Shown one piece after another: positions 28,774 through 38,897 of a stretch of 64,000 nucleotides of DNA. How positions within the stretch are numbered: the stretch's first letter is position 1; the number at the start of each line of letters is the position of its first letter. The stretch spans positions 2,856,001 to 2,920,000 of the forward strand of contig NZ_CAESCH010000001.1 in the NCBI RefSeq assembly GCF_903166545.1. Reading direction: 5' to 3'. Position numbers and translations under genes: made by a program. The DNA is from Metabacillus schmidteae. Lineage in GTDB: Bacteria > Bacillota > Bacilli > Bacillales > Bacillaceae. The notes under the pieces are model-generated. The model was given only the letters and a program-made list of their open reading frames with translations. It was not told the DNA's origin and made no database searches.

Positions 28774-30105
28774 TTAATTAATAAACATAATGATTCCTAT
28801 ACCAATGATGGCCATGACTACTAGATGAAGGCCATTTGCTCGAACACCTGCTTCAAAGCCGGAAATTCCTACAATTCTGCTAACCATCAAGTTTAGTCCG
28901 GAAAATGGGCTTAATGCAGTTGAAATCGACCAGCAAAGTAAGAGAAGCATAGCTAATGACAAATTACTTATTCCCAGTTGTTCTGCATTCAATTGCATGG
29001 CTAAGGCAGCAATAATTGCTATTTGATGGATACCTATATAAGTGGTAACAACAACAAGTACAATTACAAATAAGGCAAATAACAAAAACGATTGATTCGC
29101 AACAATTGTTAACACAGCGCTAATTTCATTTGCTACATTTGTTCCTTGTAAGGCATGTGCCAGCAATCCTGCACTGCTGAACAACATGATTTCATTATTC
29201 ATCATTGGTACTGATAGGTCTCGGTAATCCTTCAATAAAGGCATGAGTTTTGCCCAGCCATTTGTTACAATTCCCCATATAAGTGGCATGATAATGGATA
29301 TTAAACATACAATCACAATCATCGACCATTTGGTCAAATACTCAATTGTTAAGGAAGTTAACATAAGAAATGTCACAAATAAGGCTAATTGAATAAGCTG
29401 TTTTCTCGTTTTTTTGGCCAATGGTTTCTTAGGTCCAGTTTGATCTTCAAATGGATGTTTTTTCGCCCAAATGGCAAACAAAATATTCCCTACAATTAAA
29501 GATAGAACAGATAAACCAATTCCATATAAAATATATTTTCCTACAGACATATCTAAATAATAGAGAACCAATGAGACAGAAGCGAAATACGGTGACCATA
29601 AAATGGCCGTTGAAAAACCGATAAGATAGCTTTTAGCAGACATTGCAGAAGGTAGTTTTAATTCTGATAGGAATTCACTGATCAAACGGACTGAACCAAG
29701 GCTTAAGATCGGACTCAAGAGAAATAAGGAAGTCGTAATCCCGGCAAAAAGCCTTTTCGGATGGTGTAACAAATTCCGTAATAGCGAATCAATTGCTTCG
29801 AAATAACCTCCTAGTTTAAGTGGAATCGAAAGAAGTGGTGCAAGTGTTACTAAACATAAAAGAGGTAAGATTAATAGAATTCCATTACTTATTCCGTCAA
29901 TTCCGGCACCTTTATATAGTTCCAGCACAATACCTGTTCCCATCATTATAGACCCGATAATGCGTGGAAATCCCTTTGCTTTCATAACGCTGGCAATAAA
30001 AGCAGCGATCACGAAAACGACAACAACATACCCCAACCATGCATGTTGTAGGAAGTATTGAACAAGGAACAATAAACACATTAACAATATGAGATAGCTT
30101 CGCAA
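28774..30105 (-). CDS. Polytopic membrane protein, probable carrier of unknown substrate
   Basis: A 443-residue protein with about 12 membrane helices, a basic cytoplasmic loop near the middle (KKPLAKKTRKQ) and two related halves, as in the ion-transporter superfamily of anion/sugar-acid permeases. LSLGSVRLISEFLSEL and STALSPFSGLNLMVSRIVG resemble re-entrant loops of such carriers. I do not recognise a named family. The start is TTG at 30105 with AGGAGATGAGACAAC ahead. It is just downstream of garD beyond a terminator, so transport of a sugar acid is a guess. Confidence 0.7.
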   Translation of the reverse strand: MRSYLILLMCLLFLVQYFLQHAWLGYVVVVFVIAAFIASVMKAKGFPRIIGSIMMGTGIVLELYKGAGIDGISNGILLILPLLCLVTLAPLLSIPLKLGGYFEAIDSLLRNLLHHPKRLFAGITTSLFLLSPILSLGSVRLISEFLSELKLPSAMSAKSYLIGFSTAILWSPYFASVSLVLYYLDMSVGKYILYGIGLSVLSLIVGNILFAIWAKKHPFEDQTGPKKPLAKKTRKQLIQLALFVTFLMLTSLTIEYLTKWSMIVIVCLISIIMPLIWGIVTNGWAKLMPLLKDYRDLSVPMMNNEIMLFSSAGLLAHALQGTNVANEISAVLTIVANQSFLLFALFVIVLVVVTTYIGIHQIAIIAALAMQLNAEQLGISNLSLAMLLLLCWSISTALSPFSGLNLMVSRIVGISGFEAGVRANGLHLVVMAIIGIGIIMFIN

Positions 30106-30175
30106 GTTGTCTCATCTCCTATCAATTTCTGGATCCTTTAAATGTTTCCTATAGCTAGTTTTACTCTATAAAAAG

Positions 30176-30209
30176 AGTAAGGCAACCCTCAACACAGGGA
30201 TGCCTTACT
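30176..30209 (-). terminator. Terminator after garD
   Basis: AGTAAGGC and GCCTTACT flank an inner CCCT/AGGG pairing, with a CTTTTTAT tail on the minus strand. It ends the kdgD-garD operon. Confidence 0.88.
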
Positions 30210-30217
30210 AGTCTTAT

Positions 30218-31750
30218 TCATGTTACAGGAGCAGGATTGAATAAAGCTAAATCGTTCTGCAATCCCCAATGTTCAGCCCAGGTTTGCTTGCGCCCGCTTG
30301 CAACATCCAAGATGAAATGGAAGAGTTCCCAACCAACATCCTCGATCGTTGCCTCACCAGTTGCAATTTGACCGGCGTTTACATCAATTAAATCCTGCCA
30401 TTGTTCCTTTAGTGTATTACGCGTGGATACTTTAATAACAGGAGCCATAGCCAAACCATACGGAGTTCCTCTGCCTGTTGTGAATACTTGGAGATGCATA
30501 CCAGTTGCTAATTGCGAAGTACCGCATACAAAATCACTTGCTGGAGTAGCTGCAAACAATAACCCTTTTTGTTTGGCTTTTTCACCCGGTGGTACAACTC
30601 CGGTAATTGGTGTGCTACCGGATTTGACAATTGATCCTAGTGATTTTTCAACGACATTGGATAATCCGCCCTTTTTGTTGCCAGGTGATGGGTTAGCACT
30701 CCTATCGGCCTCTCCCCTTTTTAAGTAGTCGTCATACCATTTCATTTCATGGATAAGTGCTCGACCAACTTCTTCATTAATAGCCCTTGGAGTTAATAAA
30801 TGTACAGCATCTCTTACTTCTGTTACTTCAGAAAATAAAACGGTTGCACCGGCCCGGACCAATAAATCAGCTGTATAACCAACAGCAGGATTTGCCGTGA
30901 CTCCTGAAAACGCATCACTGCCTCCACACTGCAATCCTACAACTAAGTCAGAAACTGGGCACTCAACTCTTTGTCGTTCATTTAATATTTGTAATCGTTC
31001 CTCTGCCATGTTCGTAATTGTTTCGATCATATTCATAAAACCTTGTTGATCCTGTAAAGAAACAATTTTTTCTACATCTCCATCCGGAACCAATCGACCT
31101 GGTGCTAACTTTTCACATCCTAAGCCGACTACCATGACCTCTCCGCCGAAATTTGGATGTGTCGCGATATTTTGAATCGTTCGAATGGGAATTTCCGCTT
31201 CAGGAGCATTGATGGCAACACCACATCCATATGTATGATTAATGGCGACGACGTCGTGTACATTAGGGTACTTTGGAAGGATTTCCTTTTTTATTCTGTT
31301 CACAGCATAATCAAGTACACCTGCAACACATTGAACACTTGTTGTAATACCAAGGATATTTTTTATTCCGGCACTGCCATCAGAGTTTCGATAACCTAAG
31401 AAAGTATACCCTTTCAAAGGTGGCTGTGAATCAGGAACATTTGTAGCTAAAGGAAGTTCATCCAATTCAGGTGGTGTTGGAAGTTTGACTAATGATTCTT
31501 TTACCCAGCTTCCTTTTTTCATTTGGTCTTGTGCGTAGCCAATTACTTCACCATATCGGATAATTGCTTGGTTTTTTACCAAATCTGTTAACGTCACTTT
31601 GTGGCCTTGTGGGACATATTCCTCTAATGTCAGACCACATGGAAAAACAGTTCCCTTTGGTAAACCTTTTGAATTCACAATGATGGCAACATTATCTTGT
31701 GGGTTTACTTTAATATAGAGAGGAATTTCCTTCGTTTCTTTCAAGGTCAT
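30218..31750 (-). CDS. garD: Galactarate dehydratase (UxaA/GarD family)
   Basis: A 510-residue sugar-acid dehydratase. A small N-terminal SAF-type domain (about 1-100) is followed by the large UxaA/GarD domain with [53 protein letters not shown] and [24 protein letters not shown]. It should convert galactarate to 5-keto-4-deoxyglucarate, the substrate of the KdgD enzymes encoded nearby. Altronate dehydratase is the alternative, but the partner genes favour galactarate. AAGGGG precedes the ATG. It is the last gene of the operon. Confidence 0.88.
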   Translation of the reverse strand: MTLKETKEIPLYIKVNPQDNVAIIVNSKGLPKGTVFPCGLTLEEYVPQGHKVTLTDLVKNQAIIRYGEVIGYAQDQMKKGSWVKESLVKLPTPPELDELPLATNVPDSQPPLKGYTFLGYRNSDGSAGIKNILGITTSVQCVAGVLDYAVNRIKKEILPKYPNVHDVVAINHTYGCGVAINAPEAEIPIRTIQNIATHPNFGGEVMVVGLGCEKLAPGRLVPDGDVEKIVSLQDQQGFMNMIETITNMAEERLQILNERQRVECPVSDLVVGLQCGGSDAFSGVTANPAVGYTADLLVRAGATVLFSEVTEVRDAVHLLTPRAINEEVGRALIHEMKWYDDYLKRGEADRSANPSPGNKKGGLSNVVEKSLGSIVKSGSTPITGVVPPGEKAKQKGLLFAATPASDFVCGTSQLATGMHLQVFTTGRGTPYGLAMAPVIKVSTRNTLKEQWQDLIDVNAGQIATGEATIEDVGWELFHFILDVASGRKQTWAEHWGLQNDLALFNPAPVT

Positions 31751-31878
31751 GTTAAGTCATCCCCTTTGCATTGATTGATGATAGTACTCTAGGTAGGACG
31801 AAATAATCGCCCTACCTAAATGTTTTGTAACCTAAAAGTATATGTCGCATAAGCTTGTTATCATATTTATATATGCCT

Positions 31879-33126
31879 TTACCAGGTAATAACCTCAGGT
31901 ATGCCAAGAATCTCAATTTTTTCATTTTGGATTGCCTCTTCAAGTAAACACTCAGAGATATAGAGTTCTTTTATTTGAAGGGTATTTTTTATCCTTACAA
32001 TTCTTGCCTTGCTTTGATCGACAACTGCAGCTGTTTTGATTGCTGCTTTTACAGCCAATTCAGGTGTTTCAAAGAACATTGGAAATTTTACAACATCTGT
32101 GACAAGACTAGTGAGTGCATTTGCATAGCCTTTATGAAAAGCAGTTTTTTCAAAAACCTTTTTTGTCGTTATATCAGCTAAACCAATTCCGTTCGCATTA
32201 TGATGAGTTTGTTCAGTCAAATCCAATACAACGATCTTATTTGTTTGTTGATCACCTGTTGCATAAGGAGTTGGATATCGCCCCGTAATGTGAGGGTCCA
32301 TACCGCTCCCTGAAATATCTTTTCCAAGTTCATCAACAACAAGAACATCTAGTGAATTAAACAATAAACGCGGCATAAGTGATTTTGCTTCAAGCAGCAG
32401 GGCAGGTTCCACATCAAAGATTTTTTCAGCTGGAACAGCGACAATTTTTGCTGGCCGATCATAGGCATTTTCGATTGTACCTAGACCGAATATAATAGGA
32501 GCATGTGCTAATGTAACTTTTGCCATAGCCGGCACATGTTCAGCCATATATTTAAAGCTGTATGAATGAGCGGCATCCGCCCCTTTTTGTTTACCAAGCC
32601 CAATTGTAATCATTTTTGCAAGACCACTTTCATGCGGACCCCGAAAAGCAGTATGCGGCTTAATTCGAGCGATGAAGATAATTTTGTCTGCTTCATACGC
32701 ATGCTTATCAAGATAGACAGGTAGTCCTTTTGGCAATCTTCCTAATTCCACGACGTCCATACCAGATTTAATTGGTGCCTCAATAAAATTCTCAGTAACA
32801 CCAAGTTTCTCTAATACCTCCCGCTGACCCTCTGCTGTTGAACCACCATGACTACCCATCGCTGGTACGATGAATGGCTTGCCACCTGCAGATTTAACTG
32901 CTTTTACAACTTCTCTCGTTAAAATTGGAATATCTGCGATACCACGGCTACCTACTGCAATCGCAACCGAATCACCATTTGTAATTCTAGATAATACTCC
33001 TGCTTCATTTATTGTTTGATGGACTGCTTCAATTACATTTGGAACTTCTGGAGCATAGAAATTCTGTCTAACTTTTATCATTTTAGGGATCTGGACGCCT
33101 TTAACTAGTTCCTCAATGACATTCAT
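31879..33126 (-). CDS. LarA-like nickel-pincer-dependent isomerase (DUF2088)
   Basis: A 415-residue homolog of lactate racemase LarA. Visible marks are MGSHGGST, ARIKPHTAFRGPHESGLAKMITIGLGKQKGADAAHS (histidine and lysine ligands/catalysts of the nickel-pincer enzymes) and a C-terminal Rossmann-like half. LarA homologs racemise or epimerise alpha-hydroxyacids, and some act on aldonates. Here the gene lies between an aldehyde dehydrogenase and garD in a sugar-acid operon, so aldarate or aldonate 2-epimerisation is inferred. The cofactor makers LarB/C/E are not in the window. The start is ATG 33126 or GTG 33138. Confidence 0.8.
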   Translation of the reverse strand: MNVIEELVKGVQIPKMIKVRQNFYAPEVPNVIEAVHQTINEAGVLSRITNGDSVAIAVGSRGIADIPILTREVVKAVKSAGGKPFIVPAMGSHGGSTAEGQREVLEKLGVTENFIEAPIKSGMDVVELGRLPKGLPVYLDKHAYEADKIIFIARIKPHTAFRGPHESGLAKMITIGLGKQKGADAAHSYSFKYMAEHVPAMAKVTLAHAPIIFGLGTIENAYDRPAKIVAVPAEKIFDVEPALLLEAKSLMPRLLFNSLDVLVVDELGKDISGSGMDPHITGRYPTPYATGDQQTNKIVVLDLTEQTHHNANGIGLADITTKKVFEKTAFHKGYANALTSLVTDVVKFPMFFETPELAVKAAIKTAAVVDQSKARIVRIKNTLQIKELYISECLLEEAIQNEKIEILGIPEVITW

Positions 33127-33174
33127 TTCAGACACCACCCAATTTACTTAACAGTCACTTCTAATCTATCAAAC

Positions 33175-34638
33175 TTACTTAACAAACACTGTTTTAATTG
33201 AAGTGAAAAATTCCTTAGCAGCTTCCCCTTGTTCACGAGAATGGGAGCTGGATTGTTTCATTCCACCGAATGGGGCTTGAAGCTCAACACCGGCACTTTC
33301 TGCATTAATGCGTACAAGCCCTGCTTCCATATCTTCAATAAAGGAAAGCATGTTTGCAATATTACTTGTGAAAATTGCAGCACTTAAACCGTATTGAACA
33401 TCATTTGCAATTGCAAGTGCATCCTCGATTGAGTTTACTTGAATAAGCGCAATAACGGGTCCGAAGATTTCTTCTTGTGCTATTGTCATTTCTGAAGTAA
33501 CATTATCAAAAATCGTTGGCTCTACATAATAACCTTTATCGTATTCTTCACCTGTTAAACGGTTTCCACCAACAACTAGTCTTGCACCTTCTTCTTTTCC
33601 TTTTTCAATGTATGAAAGGACTGTGTTTAATTGTCCTTCGCTAACAGATGGTCCCATCCAAATTCCATCCTGAAGACCATTTCCAACTGTAATTTCTTTT
33701 GTTTTCTCAACTAACTTTTCTTTAAACGTTTCATAGATTGACGCTTCAACAATTACTCGGCTAGTTGCCGTACATTTTTGTCCTGTTGAACGGAAGGCAC
33801 CACTGATTGTTGCTTCAACTGCTAAATCCAGATCAGCATCAGCAGCAACGATAACCGGGTTTTTACCTCCCATTTCAAGTTGGTATTTTGCTCCGCGACT
33901 TAATGCCGCTTGACCAATTCCTTTACCTACTCCGTTTGAACCTGTAAATGTGATTCCGTTTACATCTGGATTGTCGGTAAGCGCTGGGCCGATTACGGAA
34001 CCTGAGCCAGTTACAAAATTCACTACTCCTGCCGGGAAGCCTGCTTCTTCAAAGCATTCAATAACTTTTGCAGCTGTAACAGCTGTTTCTTGTGCTGGTT
34101 TTAGTACGACAGTATTACCATAAATTAGAGCAGGAGCCATTTTCCAGATCGGAATAGCTACTGGAAAGTTCCACGGTGTGATGACACCAACTACTCCTAA
34201 TGGTACTCTGCTTGTAAACATTAATGCTTTGCTGTCTGTAGATGGAATCACATCACCTACTTTACGCATGCCTTCACCAGCGTAATAACGAAGGATTGCC
34301 ACACCACGTGCAGTTTCACCTTTTGCTTCAGGTAATGTTTTTCCCATCTCACGAGTCATCGTTTCAGCTACTTCATCTAAACGTTTTTCCAAAATATCAG
34401 CAGCTTTATAAAGGTACGCACCACGTTCACTTCCTGCTAATTTTCTCCACACTTTTTGAGCTTCTTTTGCAGCAGCAACTGCTTGATTAACTTCGTCTTT
34501 TGTTGACATTTGAACATAACCTACAACTTCATCATTGTTTGCAGGGTTGATACTTTTTTGAACATCGCCACTTGAAGATTCTGTCCAAGTTCCATTAATA
34601 AAGTTTTTGTATGTTATATTTTTTGTTTCTACAGCCAT
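33175..34638 (-). CDS. NAD(P)-dependent aldehyde dehydrogenase (2-oxoglutarate semialdehyde type)
   Basis: A 487-residue aldehyde dehydrogenase. [17 protein letters not shown], the Rossmann motif [23 protein letters not shown] with the general-base glutamate and [11 protein letters not shown] with the catalytic cysteine are all intact. In the glucarate pathway the KdgD product, 2,5-dioxopentanoate, is oxidised to 2-oxoglutarate by this kind of enzyme (B. subtilis YcbD/GucD). It follows kdgD by 34 bp. AAAGGAGG precedes the ATG. Confidence 0.9.
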   Translation of the reverse strand: MAVETKNITYKNFINGTWTESSSGDVQKSINPANNDEVVGYVQMSTKDEVNQAVAAAKEAQKVWRKLAGSERGAYLYKAADILEKRLDEVAETMTREMGKTLPEAKGETARGVAILRYYAGEGMRKVGDVIPSTDSKALMFTSRVPLGVVGVITPWNFPVAIPIWKMAPALIYGNTVVLKPAQETAVTAAKVIECFEEAGFPAGVVNFVTGSGSVIGPALTDNPDVNGITFTGSNGVGKGIGQAALSRGAKYQLEMGGKNPVIVAADADLDLAVEATISGAFRSTGQKCTATSRVIVEASIYETFKEKLVEKTKEITVGNGLQDGIWMGPSVSEGQLNTVLSYIEKGKEEGARLVVGGNRLTGEEYDKGYYVEPTIFDNVTSEMTIAQEEIFGPVIALIQVNSIEDALAIANDVQYGLSAAIFTSNIANMLSFIEDMEAGLVRINAESAGVELQAPFGGMKQSSSHSREQGEAAKEFFTSIKTVFVK

Positions 34639-34672
34639 GTATGTTCCTCCTTTAATTTTTACGTATTTATTT

Positions 34673-35611
34673 TTAAGAATTACTTACTTCTCTCTGCTGG
34701 GCCGGGTATTTTTCCAATGTCTCTTCAATAATATTTTTTAATTGCTGATAATGCTCTTGTTCGACTGGAACACATGGTGGTCGAACCGAATTTTCCACCG
34801 GGAACCCCATTATATTCATGCCAGCCTTAATTAAGGAAACGGCATATCCTTTTCTTTGCTTTCTAATATAATTAATTGGAAGAAGCACATCCAAATAGAT
34901 TTCATTTGCTAATTGATCATTCCCTTGCCGTAATGCGTCGAAATATAACCTAGAAACATGCGGAAGATAGTTTGATATTGCAGAAGAATATGAGTTAAAT
35001 CCAATTCCTTTGTAAGCAGGCATTGTAATTTCAGCAAAAGGCATGCCATTTAGCCATTCCACACGATTCCCAATCGTTTGTGTTAACTCTAGATTTAATT
35101 CCATATTTCCATGACCATCTTTAATCCCAACAATTTGCGGGTATTCATCTAGTAAGCGCTTTACTGTTGGTAATTGTAAGACTGCATTATCTCTCTGATA
35201 AAGAATAGCATTTAAATCACTGCTGCCTACTATCGTTTTGTAATAATTATATAATCCTTCTTGTTCGCCTTCAATTAAGTATGGAGGAAGTATTAAGTAT
35301 CCGTCTACACCAAGATCTTCTGAAAGTCTGACTAATTCAACAGCCTCTGCAATCGAACCTCCAACTCCTGAATAGACAGGAACTTTCTTGTTTGTGACAG
35401 CAACTGCAACCTCAAGCATTGTTTGATATTCAGCTTTGTTTAGTGCATGAAATTCACCTGATCCACACGCAATAAAAATAGATGAAAGCCCTGAATCAAT
35501 TAAAAATTTAATATTGGCTGCTAACGCCTGTTCATCGATGTTGCCTTGTTCATTAAATGGCGCCGTTGGAAATCCTAAAATTCCTGTTGGAGCTTTCCTT
35601 GTTTCTGTCAT
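34673..35611 (-). CDS. kdgD: 5-dehydro-4-deoxyglucarate dehydratase (copy 1)
   Basis: A 312-residue aldolase-fold dehydratase/decarboxylase of the DapA superfamily that yields 2,5-dioxopentanoate. [14 protein letters not shown], the [10 protein letters not shown] pocket, AILYQRD with the tyrosine and [11 protein letters not shown] with the Schiff-base lysine are present. The frame is open to 35677, but AAAGGG before ATG 35611 and family length favour the shorter start. A paralog lies at 44274. It opens the operon kdgD-aldehyde dehydrogenase-LarA-like-garD behind a double operator. Confidence 0.9.
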   Translation of the reverse strand: MTETRKAPTGILGFPTAPFNEQGNIDEQALAANIKFLIDSGLSSIFIACGSGEFHALNKAEYQTMLEVAVAVTNKKVPVYSGVGGSIAEAVELVRLSEDLGVDGYLILPPYLIEGEQEGLYNYYKTIVGSSDLNAILYQRDNAVLQLPTVKRLLDEYPQIVGIKDGHGNMELNLELTQTIGNRVEWLNGMPFAEITMPAYKGIGFNSYSSAISNYLPHVSRLYFDALRQGNDQLANEIYLDVLLPINYIRKQRKGYAVSLIKAGMNIMGFPVENSVRPPCVPVEQEHYQQLKNIIEETLEKYPAQQREVSNS

Positions 35612-35642
35612 CTCAACCATCCCTTTCCCTACTTTGAATTGT

Positions 35643-35681
35643 CTATTTGTCTTACAATTAATTAAATTGTAAGACAAATAG
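35643..35681. promoter_or_regulatory. Double FadR-type operator upstream of kdgD
   Basis: TTGTCTTACAA (35647-35657) and TTGTAAGACAA (35667-35677) lie 20 bp apart inside a perfect 39-bp palindrome. Each core fits the TnGTnnnACnA pattern recognised by FadR-subfamily GntR proteins. The same core appears at four other promoters of the cluster. Confidence 0.8.
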
Positions 35682-35739
35682 AAATGATTGTCAACTTTGA
35701 ATATAGAAAAAAATTAATCTTTTATCGGTAATTGATAAA

Positions 35740-35768
35740 GCTCATAACAACAGTTCATTGTTATGAGC
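35740..35768 (-). terminator. Terminator after tctC
   Basis: GCTCATAACAA and TTGTTATGAGC form an 11-bp stem with a 7-base loop, followed by TTTATC on the minus strand. Confidence 0.75.
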
Positions 35769-35782
35769 ACACAATCCGGGAA

Positions 35783-36787
35783 TTATTTACTAGCATTATT
35801 AATTTCAATATACTTTTCTTCGGATTGTTTCATATATTCAAATGATTCATCCGGATTCATATATGTTGGTGTTACAAGGAATTTCTCTGCTTCTTTCACA
35901 TATTCTTCATCATTTACTACATTCTCAACAGCCTTTGAAAATGCTTCTACAATTTCATCAGGTGTATCAGGATTAAAGCCAAAGAAGAAGAATTTTTCAA
36001 ATTCACTATTAACTCCTTGTTCTACAAATGTTGGTACATCAGGCATAAGATCAACTCGTTCACTTGCCATGATACCAAGTGATCTCATGTCTCCAGATTC
36101 TACATAGTTCTTTACTAATCCATACGATGTTGGAACAATATCCACATGCCCGCCTAATAAAGCTGTTACTTTTTCAGCTGCACCACCTACATCGACGATA
36201 TTTAATTCAATTCCTTGGTCTTCTTGTAATGCTAATAGCTGCAAGTGAGTAAACCCACCAACCTCAGTCGCGATCGAAACTTCACCTGGATTATCACGAG
36301 CATAATCAATCATGCCTTTAAGATCTTTGAATTTAGAATCAGCACTCACCATAAACGTATTCCCCTGATCTAATACGGAAATGCCTGCAAGTTTGAAGGA
36401 ATCATAGCTATCTTCTGTCAAGCCCATTATTCTGTTTAGTAATAAAGAATTATGGAAGAATAGAGCTGTATAACCATCAGGATCAGCATCTAACACTTCG
36501 TTTGCCCCAACTGTTCCACCCGCGCCAGTTACATTGGAAATAACTACTGGTTGACCTAATTCCTTTTCCAAATATTTGCCTAGTAATCTTGCATTTGCAT
36601 CCGTATCTCCACCTGCTCCTGCTGGTACGACAACTGTGATAGGTTGTGAAGGATAATTGCTTCCACCTTTACTGTCTTTATTACTAGTGTCCCCCTCATT
36701 ACTAGTCGATTGTGAGCACCCAGCAAATAATGCTGCGACCAAAATCGTTGTGATTAATACCATAATCCCTTTGAATGTTTTTTTCAT
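35783..36787 (-). CDS. tctC: Tripartite tricarboxylate transporter substrate-binding lipoprotein
   Basis: A 334-residue TctC/Bug-family binding protein. A basic N-terminus and hydrophobic stretch end in the lipobox LFAGC (Cys24), then a Ser/Asn-rich linker and YPSQPITVVVPAGAGGDTDANARLLGKYLEKELGQPVVISNVTGAGG, a typical TctC ligand pocket. It should deliver an organic or sugar acid to TctAB, encoded just upstream. The context suggests a sugar acid rather than citrate. AGGAGG precedes the ATG. It is the last gene before a terminator. Confidence 0.9.
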   Translation of the reverse strand: MKKTFKGIMVLITTILVAALFAGCSQSTSNEGDTSNKDSKGGSNYPSQPITVVVPAGAGGDTDANARLLGKYLEKELGQPVVISNVTGAGGTVGANEVLDADPDGYTALFFHNSLLLNRIMGLTEDSYDSFKLAGISVLDQGNTFMVSADSKFKDLKGMIDYARDNPGEVSIATEVGGFTHLQLLALQEDQGIELNIVDVGGAAEKVTALLGGHVDIVPTSYGLVKNYVESGDMRSLGIMASERVDLMPDVPTFVEQGVNSEFEKFFFFGFNPDTPDEIVEAFSKAVENVVNDEEYVKEAEKFLVTPTYMNPDESFEYMKQSEEKYIEINNASK

Positions 36788-36850
36788 AATAGACCTCCTA
36801 TTATTTTTTATCTATAGGTATTTCCTATAAACCACCTTTAAGGGTACTTC

Positions 36851-38356
36851 TTAAGCTCCTATTGAATTTGAATCTATATTTCTTTTCTTCTTAAAATTAC
36901 TTATTATTTTGAAAAGAATTGATAGAACGGCTAGAGCTAGGAAAGTAGCAGCGATAGGTTCTGTTATAAATGGTGTAAAGTCTCCTTTTGAGTACATAAG
37001 TCCTCTTCGTAAATTCGTTTCGGCAAGTGGTCCTAAAATAAATCCTAGAATTACCGGTGTTATTGGGAAATTAAATTTTAACATCGCATAACCAAGTATT
37101 CCGAAAAATAAAAGAGCTCCTGCATCAAATAAACGATTATTTACACCAATTGCTCCTACTACACAAAGTACAAGGATAATTGGTAAAAGGATATATTGCG
37201 GGATACTTAGGACCTTCGTAAAGAGTCTCATCCCCCAGAATAGTAAGGCAATCATGAAAAAGTTTGCGATAATTAAAGCAGCAAAAATACTATAAACAAC
37301 ATCTCCGTTATTCTCGATAAGTAAAGGTCCAGGACTAAGTCCGTGTAAGATTAATCCACCTAAAAGCAAGGCTGTGACCGTGTCTCCAGGGATACCTAAA
37401 GAAATTAACGGGACAAGTGCTCCACCTACTGCAGCATTGTTCGATGTCTCTGAAGCAACAATACCGTCTGGAATTCCAGTACCGAATTTTTCAGGTTTTT
37501 TTGACTGGTTTTTCGCAGCAACATAAGCGATTATATTGGCTGTTCCTCCACCTATTCCAGGTAAAATCCCGATCCCGATCCCAATTAGGGCTGATCGTAA
37601 CCCATTCCAGCCTTGTTTGAAAAAGTCACCAACAGTAAAACCAAACCCTTTTAATTTATATTGGACCGATTGTCCCTTTCCTAGCTTCGCTTCAGAAGAT
37701 TTAATGATTTCCGATACCGCAAATAAACCGATTAGTACAGGTAATAGCTGAAAACCAGCATTAAGGTCTTCAAATCCAAACGTGAATCTTGGGAAAGCAT
37801 CGATTGGGGCTGAACCAACCATCGCTAATGAAATTCCGATTAATCCACTTAATAACCCTTTGATTAATGAATTACCTGACAAACTAGAGATCATCGTTAA
37901 CGCAAAGATTGTAATGGCAAAATACTCAAAAGGCCCAAATTTAAGTGCTAATTTTGCAAGTGGAGGAGATAATAGCATTAGTACAATAATACTAATTAAT
38001 CCTCCTATGAAGGAAAATACAATCGCATAGCCAAATGCAGGTCCCGCCTGCCCTTTTTGGGCCATCGGATAACCATCGAACGTTGTTGCAATTGAAGAAG
38101 GCGTTCCTGGAAGGTTTAATAGAATAGCAGGGATGAGTCCACCTGATACTCCACCTATGTATAACCCCATCAGTAAAGACATAGCCAAGATCGGTTCCAT
38201 CCCAAATGTAATCGGTAATGTGATAGCGATCGCCATTGTAGCAGTTAGGCCAGGGATTGAACCAAATACTAATCCTAAAGCGACACCACCAAGAATATAA
38301 ACAATTGTCGTAATGTTTAAAACAGAGGAAAATCCGTCAATAAATAAATCAAACAT
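36851..38356 (-). CDS. tctA: Tripartite tricarboxylate transporter large membrane subunit
   Basis: A 501-residue TctA protein with about 10-12 helices. GSIPGLTATMAIAITLPITFGMEPILAMSLLMGLYIGGVSGGLIPAILLNLPGTPSSIATTFDGYPMA near the N-terminus and its internal echo (GIGILPGIGGGTANIIAYVAAKN, SLGIPGDTVTALLLGG) are strongly conserved in the family. It forms the ion-coupled channel with TctB. GGGGGG precedes the ATG. It lies 12 bp after tctB. Confidence 0.92.
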   Translation of the reverse strand: MFDLFIDGFSSVLNITTIVYILGGVALGLVFGSIPGLTATMAIAITLPITFGMEPILAMSLLMGLYIGGVSGGLIPAILLNLPGTPSSIATTFDGYPMAQKGQAGPAFGYAIVFSFIGGLISIIVLMLLSPPLAKLALKFGPFEYFAITIFALTMISSLSGNSLIKGLLSGLIGISLAMVGSAPIDAFPRFTFGFEDLNAGFQLLPVLIGLFAVSEIIKSSEAKLGKGQSVQYKLKGFGFTVGDFFKQGWNGLRSALIGIGIGILPGIGGGTANIIAYVAAKNQSKKPEKFGTGIPDGIVASETSNNAAVGGALVPLISLGIPGDTVTALLLGGLILHGLSPGPLLIENNGDVVYSIFAALIIANFFMIALLFWGMRLFTKVLSIPQYILLPIILVLCVVGAIGVNNRLFDAGALLFFGILGYAMLKFNFPITPVILGFILGPLAETNLRRGLMYSKGDFTPFITEPIAATFLALAVLSILFKIISNFKKKRNIDSNSIGA

Positions 38357-38368
38357 GTTGAACCCCCC

Positions 38369-38878
38369 TTACCCTAAAATTCCTGCTGGTAGCATTAAGT
38401 GGAACACGTATTTAAAAATATAGTAGATAAATACTGATGTAATAATGGATATGACAATAAATAAAGGTATGTTTCTTTCTGTTTTAGCTGCTAATAAATA
38501 CATTTGGAAAAATAAATAAACAGTTGTCATAATAAGAAACCCTAAATATGGTAATAAAGTGATATAGAGTGCCAACAAACCCACTGTTCCTAACACAGAT
38601 AGCGAACTGATTTTCTTCTTCTCTTCAACAACCTCTTCTTCTTTGTTCACTGAGGTTTGTGAATTCAATTCTTTTTTTGAGCGAATCTGTTGTTTCACAG
38701 AATTGATTAAATAGAAAATACTTAAGATTAACATTCCGATCGCAACTAATTTCGGTACAAAGTCGGCGCCCACTTTAGAAACAGTTAACTTTATAATGCT
38801 GTTAGAGGCAATGTACATTACAATTGAAAACACAATGAAGAAAGCGCTTGCAAATATATCTTTATTGATCCTTGCCAT
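38369..38878 (-). CDS. tctB: Tripartite tricarboxylate transporter small membrane subunit
   Basis: A 169-residue TctB-type subunit with four predicted helices and a charged cytoplasmic loop of about 30 residues (KKELNSQTSVNKEEEVVEEKKK) between the second and third. VGADFVPKLVAIGMLILSIFYLINS is the typical second helix. Sequence conservation in this family is low, and the position before tctA supports the call. GGAAGGAG is a strong ribosome binding site. Confidence 0.88.
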   Translation of the reverse strand: MARINKDIFASAFFIVFSIVMYIASNSIIKLTVSKVGADFVPKLVAIGMLILSIFYLINSVKQQIRSKKELNSQTSVNKEEEVVEEKKKISSLSVLGTVGLLALYITLLPYLGFLIMTTVYLFFQMYLLAAKTERNIPLFIVISIITSVFIYYIFKYVFHLMLPAGILG

Positions 38879-38897
38879 ATCTCCTTCCCCCCCTCTA

